Source: an uncultured Sinobacteraceae bacterium (GTDB taxonomy: Bacteria; Pseudomonadota; Gammaproteobacteria; Steroidobacterales; Steroidobacteraceae). From it: 64,000 nt of DNA. The notes under the pieces are model-generated. The model did no database searches. It was not told where the DNA came from and was given only the letters and a program-made list of their open reading frames with translations. The stretch spans positions 1 to 64,000 of the forward strand of contig CALEKY010000037.1 in assembly GCA_937902995.1 (NCBI GenBank). Direction: 5' to 3'. Position 1 is the first letter of the stretch, and every line of letters begins with the position of its first letter. This document shows, piece by piece, positions 33,394 to 42,047 of the stretch. The position numbers were made by a program, and so were the translations under genes.

Positions 33394-34035
33394 ATGGCAG
33401 CGAAACCCAAGCCCACACGAGTTCCGACGCGCGACCGAATCCTGGCTCAAGCCGCAAGGCATTTCGCCGAACGAGGCTTCAATGCAACCTCGCTCCGCGA
33501 AGTGGCCCGTGACGCTCAGGCGAACCCCGCCTCCGTTCATTACTACTTCGGCTCCAAGGAGGAACTGTATCTCGAAGTCATCTCCGGGTTTCGCGAACGC
33601 TTGAGCAAGGAGCGCAACGACGCTTTGCTCGGCATCAATCCGAAGCTGCGCGGTGCGCGGCGAATCAAGGCCATCGTGCACGCCTACATTGCCCCGCATC
33701 TGCGTCTGTGTGCCGACCCGACCGCAGCGCACTACATCCGCATCGTGGCTCGAGCGACGTCCGAGACTCACTATCCGCGAGAGATTCAGATCCCCAAAGA
33801 GATCAACACCCTGCGCGAAGCGTTCGTACGGGCGCTTGCCGAGACGCTGCCCACCGCATCGCAGGAGCGACTGCACAAGGCTTTCACGTTCACCGTGGAC
33901 TTGATGCTCCTGGCGCCGGTCGACACGGTGTACGCAGCGCTCGCAGGCAAGCCTGCGTGGCCCGACGATCCGGAAAAGCTCATCGACGAAGTCGCCGAGT
34001 TCTGCACCGCCGGCATCATGGCGATGTGTGGTTGA
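33394..34035 (+). CDS. TetR-family regulator (CecR/YbiH-like)
   Basis: A 213-residue TetR regulator. The N-terminal helix-turn-helix is RILAQAARHFAERGFNATSL then REVARDAQANPASVHYYFGS with the recognition helix at about residues 38-50. The C-terminal domain (APHLRLCADPTAAHYIRIVA, TFTVDLMLLAPVDT) is of the type found in CecR-like regulators of this length. It is divergent from a CoA-transferase and convergent with a TonB receptor, and a shared operator-like sequence occurs before both, so it probably controls both. The effector may be an acyl-CoA or the catabolic substrate; this is inference. Confidence 0.88.
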   Translation: MAAKPKPTRVPTRDRILAQAARHFAERGFNATSLREVARDAQANPASVHYYFGSKEELYLEVISGFRERLSKERNDALLGINPKLRGARRIKAIVHAYIAPHLRLCADPTAAHYIRIVARATSETHYPREIQIPKEINTLREAFVRALAETLPTASQERLHKAFTFTVDLMLLAPVDTVYAALAGKPAWPDDPEKLIDEVAEFCTAGIMAMCG

Positions 34036-34036
34036 T

Positions 34037-34115
34037 CTTCAGGCTGAAGACTGAAGGCTGAAGGTAGGACGCGCTTTCGCGCGCCAACTGTTGCCTGTCA
34101 CCTATCGCCTAAGTC
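34037..34115. repeat. Composite heptamer repeat with GC hairpin, copy C
   Basis: After the TetR stop: GGCTGAAGACTGAAGGCTGAAGG-type units, a GCGC-rich hairpin (around 34071-34084), then TGTTGCC TGTCACC TATCGCC TAAG at an exact 7-nt period. It lies between the convergent TetR and TonB-receptor genes. Confidence 0.75.
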
Positions 34116-34169
34116 GAGAGCCGCGGACTCCCCGTTGCACAACGGAGAGCCCGCAGCCCTTCACCGCCA

Positions 34170-36524
34170 TCAGAACTGCACGCGCAGACCCGCGGCCCAT
34201 TGACGCGGCGGCTTGTACGTGACGATCTGGCTGTTGTTGGGCGCCGAATGCACACCGTTGGCCACGACCGCCTCATTGGTGAGGTTCGAACCGCTCACGA
34301 ACAGCTCCCAGTCGCCGCTCTTCGGTTTGAGCGCAAGGCGAGCATCGATCAGGTCGTAGGGCTTCTGCGCGACAGCTTCCGTGTTGTCTGCATCGATGTA
34401 GTACTTGTCGCTGTACTTGTAATCGACGCGCATGTCCAGATCCCAATTGCTGCCGAGCGACAGCGTGTAGGCAGCCGAGAAGTTCGCGGTGAGCTCCGGC
34501 GCAAACGGCAACACGCAGTTCATGCCGCAGGCGAGCTGCACACCCGAACGCAGTTCCGTGAATTCGAACTCCTGATAGCCCATCGCCGCACCCAGACGCA
34601 GCTCCGGAATCGGCACATACGTGAGTTCGAGTTCGAAGCCCTTCGACTTGCCGCTACCGGCGTTCTCCTCGAGACGCACGCCACCCAACTCCACCGACAA
34701 GCGGGTGATCTGAATGTCGGTGTACTCGGTGTAGAACACTGCGGCATTGGCGCGCAGCGTGTTGCCGAACCATTCGCTCTTCATACCGGCTTCGATCGTT
34801 TCGAGCTCTTCCTCGTCGAACGACTGCAGAGCCGTGACGTTCGAAGGCCGGCCGTTGTAGCCGCCGGCCTTGAAGCCGGTCGAACCTTGGATGTACAGCA
34901 TCACATCGTCGGTCGGCTTGAACTCGAAGCCGAGCTTCGGAGTGAAGATGTCCCACTTGTCGGTCGGGATCGGCGTCAAGTTGTAGGTATCGAAGCTGAC
35001 GATGTTCCGCAGCGGACGCACTTCGTAGTAGTCGAACTCCTTCTCTTCGCGGCTGAAGCGCGCACCGGCCGTCATGCTGAATCGATCGGTGAACGCAAAC
35101 GTTCCGTGGAGGAATACCGCATAGCTCTTGTTCTGCATCAAGCGGGCGCCGGTACGCGAGTTGTCCAAACGCGCATTGTTCGGATTGCCGGCACCGCCCA
35201 GCAAGCAAGGCGCCGGACACCCCGGAATCGCCACCGGCGGCGTCAGCGAGTTCAGCGGCGCAGCCTCGAGCGCTTCGAACAGGCCCGCTTGCTGGCGCGA
35301 GCGCTGCACGTCGCGCGCGGTTTCGTCGAAGTACCAAAGACCCGCCACCCAGTCCAATCGATCGTTGAATGCACTGCCGAGGAATTGGATTTCCTCGCTG
35401 AACTGGTGCTGCTTGATATCGACGCCGCCCGTGGAAACGATTTCCGCCGGTGTCGCATCGCCGTCGCCGCGCGTCTCGACCGTGAGATCGCGATAGCCGG
35501 TGATCGACTTCATTTGGAATGCATCGAACGTCCACGTCAGATTGAGCGATGCACCCCAAATATCGGAATTGTTGAAGCCGGGCCAGGTCGCATACGTGGT
35601 CCACGGCTCGCGCGTAATCCATTGCGGCCCGTAGGTCGGAAGCCCATTGGGAATCGCGTAGAACTCGTTGTACGCCGCAATGTTCGGGCTCGGATTTCCG
35701 GGCATGCCGACCATTTGATACTCGACGGCGTTTTGCCGCTCGCGCGTAACGTCGGCCGAGAGCGCCGCTTCGAAACGCTCGGTGGGCGTCCACAACAAAG
35801 TCGCACGACCGCTGCGGCGATTCGTGTTGTTGCCTGCGTTTGCCGAATTGCGTCCGAATTGCGACGGATCCTCGTGGGTGTACAGCTTCTTGTAATAGCC
35901 GTCCTGCTCGCGCGACATCGCCGACACGCGCAGCGCTAGCGTCCCGGGCACGAGCGGCACGTTCAACGATCCGCTGATGTCCTGGCGGTCGTAGCTGCCC
36001 AGCGTGAGTTGGGCAACGCCGCTCAGCTCGTCGGTCGGCCGCTTCGTCGTGACGACGACCGCACCGCCGATCGTGTTCTTGCCGAACAACGTACCCTGTG
36101 GACCGCGCAACACTTCGATGCGCTCGATGTCGAGCAGCTCGAGCACGGAGCCCGGTGCGCGCGCCAAGTACACGCCGTCGACGTAGATGCCGACGCCGGG
36201 GTCTTTGGTGATGATGAAGTCGGGCTGGCCGACACCGCGAATGAAGACTTGCGCGAAGTTGCCGCCGCCGCTGCCGTTGCCCGCGTACGAGAATTCCATG
36301 TTCGGTGCGACGTTCGTGATGTTTCGCAAGTCGACCGCGCCGATCTCGCGCAACAGCTCGCCGCTCACCGCCGTCACCGAGACCGGCGTCTCCTGCAGAT
36401 TCTCGGCCGTACGCCGTGCGGTGGTGATGACTTCTTCGAGCGTTCCAGACGGCGTCTGTGCGCCCACGGACATGGACAACCCGACCGTCAATCCGACGGC
36501 CGCCCGCAGAGATCGAACTCTCAT
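34170..36524 (-). CDS. TonB-dependent receptor
   Basis: A complete 784-residue outer-membrane receptor. It has a signal peptide, a TonB-box region (LEEVITTARRTAENLQETPV), the plug with VFIRGVGQPDF, GVYLARAPGSVLELLDIERI and GPQGTLFGKNTIGGAV, and a 22-strand barrel ending in the expected terminal strand WAAGLRVQF with a final Phe. This plug type (family of sphingomonad and gammaproteobacterial receptors) often serves aromatic or steroid-like substrates rather than iron, but that is inference. The start at 36524 has GGGGGAG upstream and is preferred over 36548. A TetR-like operator lies 29-46 bp upstream of this start. Confidence 0.93.
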   Translation of the reverse strand: MRVRSLRAAVGLTVGLSMSVGAQTPSGTLEEVITTARRTAENLQETPVSVTAVSGELLREIGAVDLRNITNVAPNMEFSYAGNGSGGGNFAQVFIRGVGQPDFIITKDPGVGIYVDGVYLARAPGSVLELLDIERIEVLRGPQGTLFGKNTIGGAVVVTTKRPTDELSGVAQLTLGSYDRQDISGSLNVPLVPGTLALRVSAMSREQDGYYKKLYTHEDPSQFGRNSANAGNNTNRRSGRATLLWTPTERFEAALSADVTRERQNAVEYQMVGMPGNPSPNIAAYNEFYAIPNGLPTYGPQWITREPWTTYATWPGFNNSDIWGASLNLTWTFDAFQMKSITGYRDLTVETRGDGDATPAEIVSTGGVDIKQHQFSEEIQFLGSAFNDRLDWVAGLWYFDETARDVQRSRQQAGLFEALEAAPLNSLTPPVAIPGCPAPCLLGGAGNPNNARLDNSRTGARLMQNKSYAVFLHGTFAFTDRFSMTAGARFSREEKEFDYYEVRPLRNIVSFDTYNLTPIPTDKWDIFTPKLGFEFKPTDDVMLYIQGSTGFKAGGYNGRPSNVTALQSFDEEELETIEAGMKSEWFGNTLRANAAVFYTEYTDIQITRLSVELGGVRLEENAGSGKSKGFELELTYVPIPELRLGAAMGYQEFEFTELRSGVQLACGMNCVLPFAPELTANFSAAYTLSLGSNWDLDMRVDYKYSDKYYIDADNTEAVAQKPYDLIDARLALKPKSGDWELFVSGSNLTNEAVVANGVHSAPNNSQIVTYKPPRQWAAGLRVQF

Positions 36525-36552
36525 AGCTCCCCCAGCTGTTTTATACATCTAC

Positions 36553-36570
36553 TTAGAACAGGTGATTAAA
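36553..36570. promoter_or_regulatory. Candidate TetR operator 2
   Basis: TTAGAACAGGTGATTAAA, 14 of 18 identical to the site at 33290-33307. It lies just upstream of the TonB-receptor start and would overlap its promoter. Confidence 0.5.
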
Positions 36571-36716
36571 TGAGAGTAGAGATGATGTACAAAAACGTCA
36601 ACAGTTTTGGGGCGGCCTTGGGAAAACCGTTGCGCGCACGCCGCAACTCATCGGCAGAAACCCGCCGTTTCTGTCATTTCCGGCCGCCGGACCGCGCGGG
36701 CGGCGGTGTGAAACCG

Positions 36717-37127
36717 TTACGACTCGGCCGGAATCGCGGCAGGATCCATCCACATCGGCCCCAGAATGTGTCCGTCCAGATCCAACAGGTCGCGGCCGTA
36801 CATGAAGCCCAGATCCTGCACGGGATTGACATCTGCGGTTCCGCCGTGTGCAACCGCCGCCGCGACCATCGCATCGACCTCTTCCTTGCTCTCGCACGAC
36901 AGATTGATGGCGACCTCGCTCGATGCCGTCGGCGGAATGGGTCGGGTCGTGAACTCGCGCCACTTCTGGTGCGAGAGCAGCATGAAATAGATCGTCTCGC
37001 CCCAAACCATGGCTGCCGCCGTATCGTCGCTGAAATCCGGGTTGCGCTTGAAACCCAGCGCCTCGTAGAAGGCTATTGACTTGGCAAAGTCGGCGACCGG
37101 CAGGCTAATGAAGACCTTCTTGGACAT
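36717..37127 (-). CDS. VOC-family glyoxalase-like protein
   Basis: A 136-residue single-domain VOC protein related to proteins annotated as glyoxalase/bleomycin resistance-like lactoylglutathione lyases. KVFISLPVADFAKSIAFYEA starts the first beta-alpha-beta module and DLLDLDGHILGPMWMDP ends the second. Metal-binding positions are incomplete in this subgroup, and activity is unknown. The ATG at 37127 has GGGAG upstream. A single gene. Confidence 0.85.
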   Translation of the reverse strand: MSKKVFISLPVADFAKSIAFYEALGFKRNPDFSDDTAAAMVWGETIYFMLLSHQKWREFTTRPIPPTASSEVAINLSCESKEEVDAMVAAAVAHGGTADVNPVQDLGFMYGRDLLDLDGHILGPMWMDPAAIPAES

Positions 37128-37482
37128 GACGATTGCTCCCTTGGAAGTGACGTGGGCACTTCAAGGACGAAGCTAGCACGAGCGAGCCGACTAAATTCAG
37201 GCTGAAGATCGAAGGCTGAAGGTAGAGAGCTACGGCCGCGGCCGACGGGCTACGGTCACGAGCTGCGGATGACCTGCCGAAAGTCATTCATATTTATATT
37301 TATGGTGCGCTGCTGCGGCGCCCTCACCAGGCGATCGTCGAGCAGCAGCCGTCGATCCGCGCGGATGCAGGCGACCGGTGCCGGCGATGGGGGGAAGCGC
37401 GAATGCTGCGCAGGAATGCGCGAAAAGGAAGAACTAGCGGTTCGTCACCAGGCGGCGACGAGCGAAGCTGCGGCTCGTGGAG
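37128..37482. other. Intergenic region with CTGAAGG repeat, copy D
   Basis: The gap between two same-strand genes. It holds one short CTGAAGG-type block (37197-37226: CAGGCTGAAGATCGAAGGCTG) and no other recognisable feature. Confidence 0.55.
37197..37226. repeat. CTGAAGG-type repeat, copy D (short)
   Basis: A single short block of three units without the GCGCGC hairpin. Unlike the other copies it is not between convergent genes. Confidence 0.6.
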
Positions 37483-37989
37483 CTAAGACCACATGTCGAT
37501 GAGCAGGCTCCACGGTTCGTCCTGCGGGACGAAGCGGCCGAAACGGCTCGAATGGAACAGCAGCGGCTGCGCATTCCGGGTTTGGACCTGGTCCACTTGC
37601 CCGACGATGATCGTGTGATCGCCGGCTGCATGAAGCGCCGCGACACGACACACGATACGCGCCACTGCACCCTCCACGACCGGAGGCTCGTCATCGACCG
37701 GGGGCTTGAATGCCGGGAACTTCTCGATGCCGGAGCGCGCGAAGTGCAACGCGACGTCGATCTGATCTTCGGCCAGGATGTGCACCGCGAAACGAGCTTC
37801 GTTCTGGAACGCGCCGAGACTGCCGCTCTTGTTCGCCAGACACCAAAGCAGCAGCGGCGGCTGAAGCGATACCGACGCCATGGAGTTTGCGGTCACGCCC
37901 ACCGGTCGACCGTTCCCGTCGGTCGCAGTCACGACCGTCACGCCCGTTGCAAACAGGCCGAACACCCGCCTGAGCTCGCGCTGATCCAT
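37483..37989 (-). CDS. Flavin reductase (monooxygenase reductase component)
   Basis: A 168-residue flavin reductase-like protein of the HpaC/HsaB/TftC type: MDQRELRRVFGLFATGVTVV, VGVTANSMASVSLQPPLLLW, FAVHILAEDQ and AAGDHTIIVGQVDQV. It reduces free flavin with NAD(P)H and hands it to a partner monooxygenase; the HsaA-like gene in the same run (40798-42003) is the obvious partner. A longer start at 38094, one base after the racemase stop, is possible and would couple translation; the ATG at 37989, with AGAGGA upstream, matches the family start. Last gene of the run. Confidence 0.9.
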   Translation of the reverse strand: MDQRELRRVFGLFATGVTVVTATDGNGRPVGVTANSMASVSLQPPLLLWCLANKSGSLGAFQNEARFAVHILAEDQIDVALHFARSGIEKFPAFKPPVDDEPPVVEGAVARIVCRVAALHAAGDHTIIVGQVDQVQTRNAQPLLFHSSRFGRFVPQDEPWSLLIDMWS

Positions 37990-38095
37990 CTCCGTCCTCT
38001 GCAGTGCAATGTCTTGCGTCTTTCGGCCGGGGCCGGAGATCGATGGAGCATGCATGCGGTCGGGCACATGCGCGGATAATGAACGCTGATTCATG

Positions 38096-39253
38096 TCAGT
38101 TCGGCCCCGCGATAGCGCCTTCGCGATGCAACTCCGCGATCTCGTTCGGCGCGAACCCCCAGCCCGCCAACACTTCGTCGGTGTGCGTACCGGGAGGCAC
38201 CGCCGCTTCGTTGGCAACCGGTTGCGTACGACTGAAGCGCGGTGCGGGCGCCGGTTGTACGAGACCGTTGATTTCCGTGAACACGCCGCGCGCCCGGTTG
38301 TGCGGATGGTTCGGTGCTTCGGTCATTCGCAGCACCGGCGCGAAACAAATATCGGTGTCTTGCAACAGCTCACACCATTCGTTGCGCGTCCGTGTCTTGA
38401 ACACGGCGGCAAGCGCATTGCGCTGCGCGTCCCAGTGACGCGGATGCCGATCGGCGAACAGCGCCGCATCGAGCCCCAGCCGTGCGACGAGCTCATCGTA
38501 GAACTGCGGTTCGAGCGAGCCGATCGTCACGTACTCTCCGTCCGCACATTCGTAGACGCCGTAGAACGGGGCACCGCCGTTCAAGATCGACTCGCCGCGT
38601 TTCTCGCGAAACACGCCTTGCGCCAACATCGCGTGCACGCCCGCCGTGAGCAAAGCCGCACCGTCGACCATCGCCGCATCGACGACCTGGCCGCGGCCCG
38701 AGACGCGCGCTTCCAGCAATGCGCACACGATGCCGAATGCGAGCAGCATTCCGCCGCCGCCGAAATCGCCGATGAGATTCAGAGGCACGACGGGCGGGCC
38801 GTTCTTCTGTCCGATGCTGAACAATGCACCCGCAAGCGCGATGTAATTGATGTCGTGTCCTGCGCGTTGCGCGAGCGGTCCGTCCTGGCCCCAGCCCGTC
38901 ATGCGACCGATCACGAGACGGGGATTGCGCGCATGCAGCACATCGGGACCGAGCCCGAGCCGCTCGAGCACACCCGGCCGGAAACCTTCGATCAATGCGT
39001 CGGCTTGCTCGACGAGACGCAGCACGACTTCTTTGCCGCGCGGATGCTTGAGATCCGCGCGCACGAACTTTCTTCCGCGACCGAGAATGTCGTACGGCGT
39101 TTGCAATCCGATGCCGACGCCGCCGCTCGTGCGATCGATACGGACGACTTCCGCGCCCATGTCGGCGAGCAGCATCGCACCGAACGGCGCAGGCCCGAGT
39201 CCGGCCAACTCGATGACGCGAATGCCCTGCAACGGGCCTTGGCGTGCGCTCAT
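38096..39253 (-). CDS. Alpha-methylacyl-CoA racemase-like CoA enzyme
   Basis: A 385-residue member of the CaiB/BaiF superfamily that matches the racemase branch. The catalytic residues of bacterial racemases are all recognisable: His in RAGHDINYIALAG (H133), Asp in NLIGDFGGGGM (D163) and Glu in FYGVYECADGE (E235). It epimerises the 2-methyl group of acyl-CoA thioesters, a step needed before beta-oxidation of branched side chains such as those of sterols or bile acids. The start overlaps the VOC stop (ATGA). Confidence 0.9.
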   Translation of the reverse strand: MSARQGPLQGIRVIELAGLGPAPFGAMLLADMGAEVVRIDRTSGGVGIGLQTPYDILGRGRKFVRADLKHPRGKEVVLRLVEQADALIEGFRPGVLERLGLGPDVLHARNPRLVIGRMTGWGQDGPLAQRAGHDINYIALAGALFSIGQKNGPPVVPLNLIGDFGGGGMLLAFGIVCALLEARVSGRGQVVDAAMVDGAALLTAGVHAMLAQGVFREKRGESILNGGAPFYGVYECADGEYVTIGSLEPQFYDELVARLGLDAALFADRHPRHWDAQRNALAAVFKTRTRNEWCELLQDTDICFAPVLRMTEAPNHPHNRARGVFTEINGLVQPAPAPRFSRTQPVANEAAVPPGTHTDEVLAGWGFAPNEIAELHREGAIAGPN

Positions 39254-39942
39254 GATTTCTTGCTCACCGGCGGTTTGCTCTCGCTCGCATCCCAGATCGC
39301 TTGATCGGAGAGCGCGATCAATTTCTCGTAGACGCCCTTCGGATAGTTGGTGAGATGCGGACCGGGCGCATCCCGACCAGGCTGAGGCACTGCGCCGCCT
39401 TGATCTTCGAACGCAGGCGGATGCTTGTAGCGTTCGAGCTCCTCGGGCGTGATGCCGGCGCGCGCCACGACATCGGGATCGATCCACGACTCCGCATCGA
39501 TCGGACCGTCCGAGCAAGCAAGCTCGAGCGTCAACCCCTCGGGCCCTGCGAAATAGATGGATTGGCAGAAGCCATGATCGACGGGACCGATCACCGGCAC
39601 GCCTTTGGAACGCAAACGGTCGCGCATCGCCAGCAGCTCCTGCGGATTCTTCACCTTGAGCGCGACGTGCTGCATCGCCCCGCCTGCACACACCGCAGTG
39701 GGATGCCCCGCATGCGTGACGCCGAATTGCGGCGGGATGTTCGCGATCGAAGGATGCTGGACGAAAGCCACCGAGCTCTCGTCGTTCAACCGTAGAAAGC
39801 CGTGCCACGTGTCCTTGGCGCCGTGCATCCAGTACAGCGCGACGAGCTCCATGCCGAGCTTGTCGGTGAAGAACTCGATCTGCGCCTTGATGTTGCTGGT
39901 CGCAATCGCGAGATGATGCAGACCTTGGACTTTGTTGCTCAC
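39250..39942 (-). CDS. VOC-family protein, possible ring-cleavage dioxygenase
   Basis: A 230-residue protein with two VOC modules. Putative metal ligands in 2-His-1-Glu order are GLHHLAIATS, QHVALKVKNP and LTLELACSDG. The phrase GPVDHGFCQSIYF is shared with the VOC protein at 58045 (GPVDHGFVKSVYM), so they are paralogues. Extradiol dioxygenases use this triad with Fe(II), but glyoxalase-like isomerases do too; activity is not certain. It is inside the catabolic run, 25 bp after a hydratase and overlapping the racemase. Confidence 0.8.
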   Translation of the reverse strand: MSNKVQGLHHLAIATSNIKAQIEFFTDKLGMELVALYWMHGAKDTWHGFLRLNDESSVAFVQHPSIANIPPQFGVTHAGHPTAVCAGGAMQHVALKVKNPQELLAMRDRLRSKGVPVIGPVDHGFCQSIYFAGPEGLTLELACSDGPIDAESWIDPDVVARAGITPEELERYKHPPAFEDQGGAVPQPGRDAPGPHLTNYPKGVYEKLIALSDQAIWDASESKPPVSKKS

Positions 39943-39967
39943 TTGATCATTCTCCGCATGCCACCGC

Positions 39968-40765
39968 TCATCGCCCGCGGTACACGGGCGGGCGTTTCTC
40001 CAGGAACGCGCGCGGTCCTTCGACCGCGTCTTCCGTGCGATGCACTTTGGCCGAGAATTCCGCTTCGATTCTCAGTGCCTCCGCTTCCGGAAGTCCGTCG
40101 CAGGCGCGTACCGAGTCGCGCACTGCACGCACGGCGAGCGGACCGTTCGCCGCAATGCACGACGCGATCTCCCAGGCCTTCTCCATGAGCGACGCCGGCG
40201 GCACGATGTAATTCAAGAATCCGTATTCGAGCGCCTGCTCCGCCGTGATGAGCCCTCCGGTGAGCAGCAGCTCCATTGCGCGCGCATAGGGAATTTGCTT
40301 CGGCAGGCGTACCGTGGATCCGCCTCCAGGAAACAAACCCACTTTCACTTCAGGGATGCCGAACTTGGCGTGGGGCACGGAAATGCGGATGTCGCTGTTC
40401 ATGACGAGCTCCATGCCGCCCGCAATCGCATGTCCGTTCACCGCGCTGATGAGCGGCTTGCCGACATCCGTCTTGAACGGACCGCCTGAGCCGCGCACTT
40501 CGAGCCAACGACGCTCCCATTCGGTGGAAGGTTCGCGTGCGCCTGTCATCAGCGGAATCGTCGCATCCAGGTCTCCGCCGGCGCAGAACGCACGCTCGCC
40601 CGCCCCCGTCAAAATGGCAACACGCACCTCATCCGAATCGCGGATCCGCTCGAATGCATCGATGAGCCGGACAGCCGTTTCCGGATCCAATGCATTGAGC
40701 CGCTCCGGTCGGTTGAGCGTCACGATCGCGACAGAGTCACGAACCTCGAACTCCACTGTCGCCAT
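39968..40765 (-). CDS. Enoyl-CoA hydratase/isomerase (crotonase) family protein
   Basis: A 265-residue crotonase. VAIVTLNRPERLNALDPET begins the fold, FCAGGDLDA and NGHAIAGGMELVMNSDIRIS form the oxyanion-hole region, and FGIPEVKVGLFPGGGSTVRL is the active-site segment with the second Glu. It hydrates or isomerises an unsaturated acyl-CoA. The ATG at 40765 has GGGGGAG upstream; the long extension to 41551 is antisense noise. One of two crotonases in this run. Confidence 0.9.
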   Translation of the reverse strand: MATVEFEVRDSVAIVTLNRPERLNALDPETAVRLIDAFERIRDSDEVRVAILTGAGERAFCAGGDLDATIPLMTGAREPSTEWERRWLEVRGSGGPFKTDVGKPLISAVNGHAIAGGMELVMNSDIRISVPHAKFGIPEVKVGLFPGGGSTVRLPKQIPYARAMELLLTGGLITAEQALEYGFLNYIVPPASLMEKAWEIASCIAANGPLAVRAVRDSVRACDGLPEAEALRIEAEFSAKVHRTEDAVEGPRAFLEKRPPVYRGR

Positions 40766-40797
40766 GTCGAGCTCCCCCACGTGTTGCCTCTGGCGCC

Positions 40798-42003
40798 TTA
40801 GACCAGAATACCCGGAACCTCCTGGCCGAGCACTGCAGCACCGTGCAGCTCCAGGCGCGCATCGAGATCGAAAACGATGTGGGCGCCGATGACGTTCACG
40901 TCGCGCAACGCACGCTGCATCGGATGCGTCTGGAAGTGCGCCGTGGCACCGGCGGCTTCGCAGATGTAGCCGATGATGTGACGGCATTGCTGAACAGCAT
41001 GCGCGAGGTGCAATGCCCAGCGCGTACGATCCAAACGTGTCGAGCGATTGCGCTTCTCGCAAACTTCCGCCACCAGGTTCTTGAGCAGCAAGTACACCTG
41101 ATCGACTTCGACTTCGGCGCGCGCAAGACGCATCTGAGCAGCAGGACCGACGCGTCGTCCGCCGGGCAAGCGCGATTGCATCCGTTCCTCGAGACGCTCT
41201 CGGAACATGCGCAGGCACGCTCTTGCCTGACCGAGCGCAGGCAGCGCCGCGGAAAGACCGAGCATGGGCAGCATCGGCGTTCGATAGACCGGGTGCGAGT
41301 GAATCTCTGCACCCGGCGCATTTCCCGTGATCAGATCGGCGAACGACAGGATGCGTCCTTCCGGAACGAAAGCATCTTCGATGATCACGTCGTTGCTTCC
41401 CGTCGCCTGCATGCCGTCGACGAACCACGTGTCCTCGACCTTGACTTCTTCGCGCGGCAACGCGAAGAACATCGGCGCCCGCTTGCCGTCGGGCATGGTC
41501 ATGATCGCCGCGGGAATCACCCAATCGGCGTGCATGATGCCCGTGCTCCACGACCAGCGTCCGTTCAGACGCCAGCCGCCCTTCACCTGCTTCACCTCGC
41601 CGGTGGGCGACAGCATTGCAGGCGCCAGCGCGAAGGCCTTATCGGCGAACAGCTCGCGCTGAAATGGCTCCGGGAACTGCGCGAAGAGCCAGACGTGCTC
41701 GATGTAGAAGTTGGCAACCCAACCCATCGAACCGTCACCTTCGCACAAAGCCAAACCGATTTCGAAGAAGTCGTCGAGATCCAGCTCCAGGCCGCCGTAC
41801 ACCCGCGGCGAGAGCATGTGGAAGATCTCGGCCTGCTTCAGCGCCTCGATGACCTCATCCGTCGGCCTGCGCAGTCGTTCGGCTTCGTACGCCTGCGCGG
41901 CGAGAAGCTTCGAGAGCTCGCGCGCACGTTTGAGGAGCTCCGCGCCCGTGGTCGGCTCGGCACCCTTCGCGGGCGAGAGTTGCTGTGCTGAGTTCGATGC
42001 CAT
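40798..42003 (-). CDS. Acyl-CoA dehydrogenase-fold flavin monooxygenase (HsaA-like)
   Basis: A 401-residue protein of the acyl-CoA dehydrogenase fold. ALCEGDGSMGWVANFYIEHV, KGGWRLNGRWSWSTGIMHAD and DGMQATGSNDVIIEDAFVPE are typical of the group D flavin monooxygenases (HsaA, HpaB-like class), and the C-terminal domain (LARAEVEVDQVYLLLKNLV) matches that group; the acyl-CoA dehydrogenase catalytic Glu motif is absent. These hydroxylate phenolic rings using reduced flavin from a separate reductase, which is present in the same run. An aromatic or ring-hydroxylating step in the pathway is inferred. Confidence 0.87.
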   Translation of the reverse strand: MASNSAQQLSPAKGAEPTTGAELLKRARELSKLLAAQAYEAERLRRPTDEVIEALKQAEIFHMLSPRVYGGLELDLDDFFEIGLALCEGDGSMGWVANFYIEHVWLFAQFPEPFQRELFADKAFALAPAMLSPTGEVKQVKGGWRLNGRWSWSTGIMHADWVIPAAIMTMPDGKRAPMFFALPREEVKVEDTWFVDGMQATGSNDVIIEDAFVPEGRILSFADLITGNAPGAEIHSHPVYRTPMLPMLGLSAALPALGQARACLRMFRERLEERMQSRLPGGRRVGPAAQMRLARAEVEVDQVYLLLKNLVAEVCEKRNRSTRLDRTRWALHLAHAVQQCRHIIGYICEAAGATAHFQTHPMQRALRDVNVIGAHIVFDLDARLELHGAAVLGQEVPGILV

Positions 42004-42047
42004 TGATACTGACTCCAAGGAAATTGCCGTCGACCGCCCGCGAAGTG

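Noticed and set aside
34200..35939. A 579-codon open frame antisense to the second TonB receptor
   Set aside because: Same reasoning: no motif, skewed composition, and a strong gene on the other strand.
38092..38094. Longer flavin reductase starting one base after the racemase stop
   Set aside because: Kept only as an alternative: the extra 35 residues do not match the family, whereas the ATG at 37989 does and has a ribosome-binding site.
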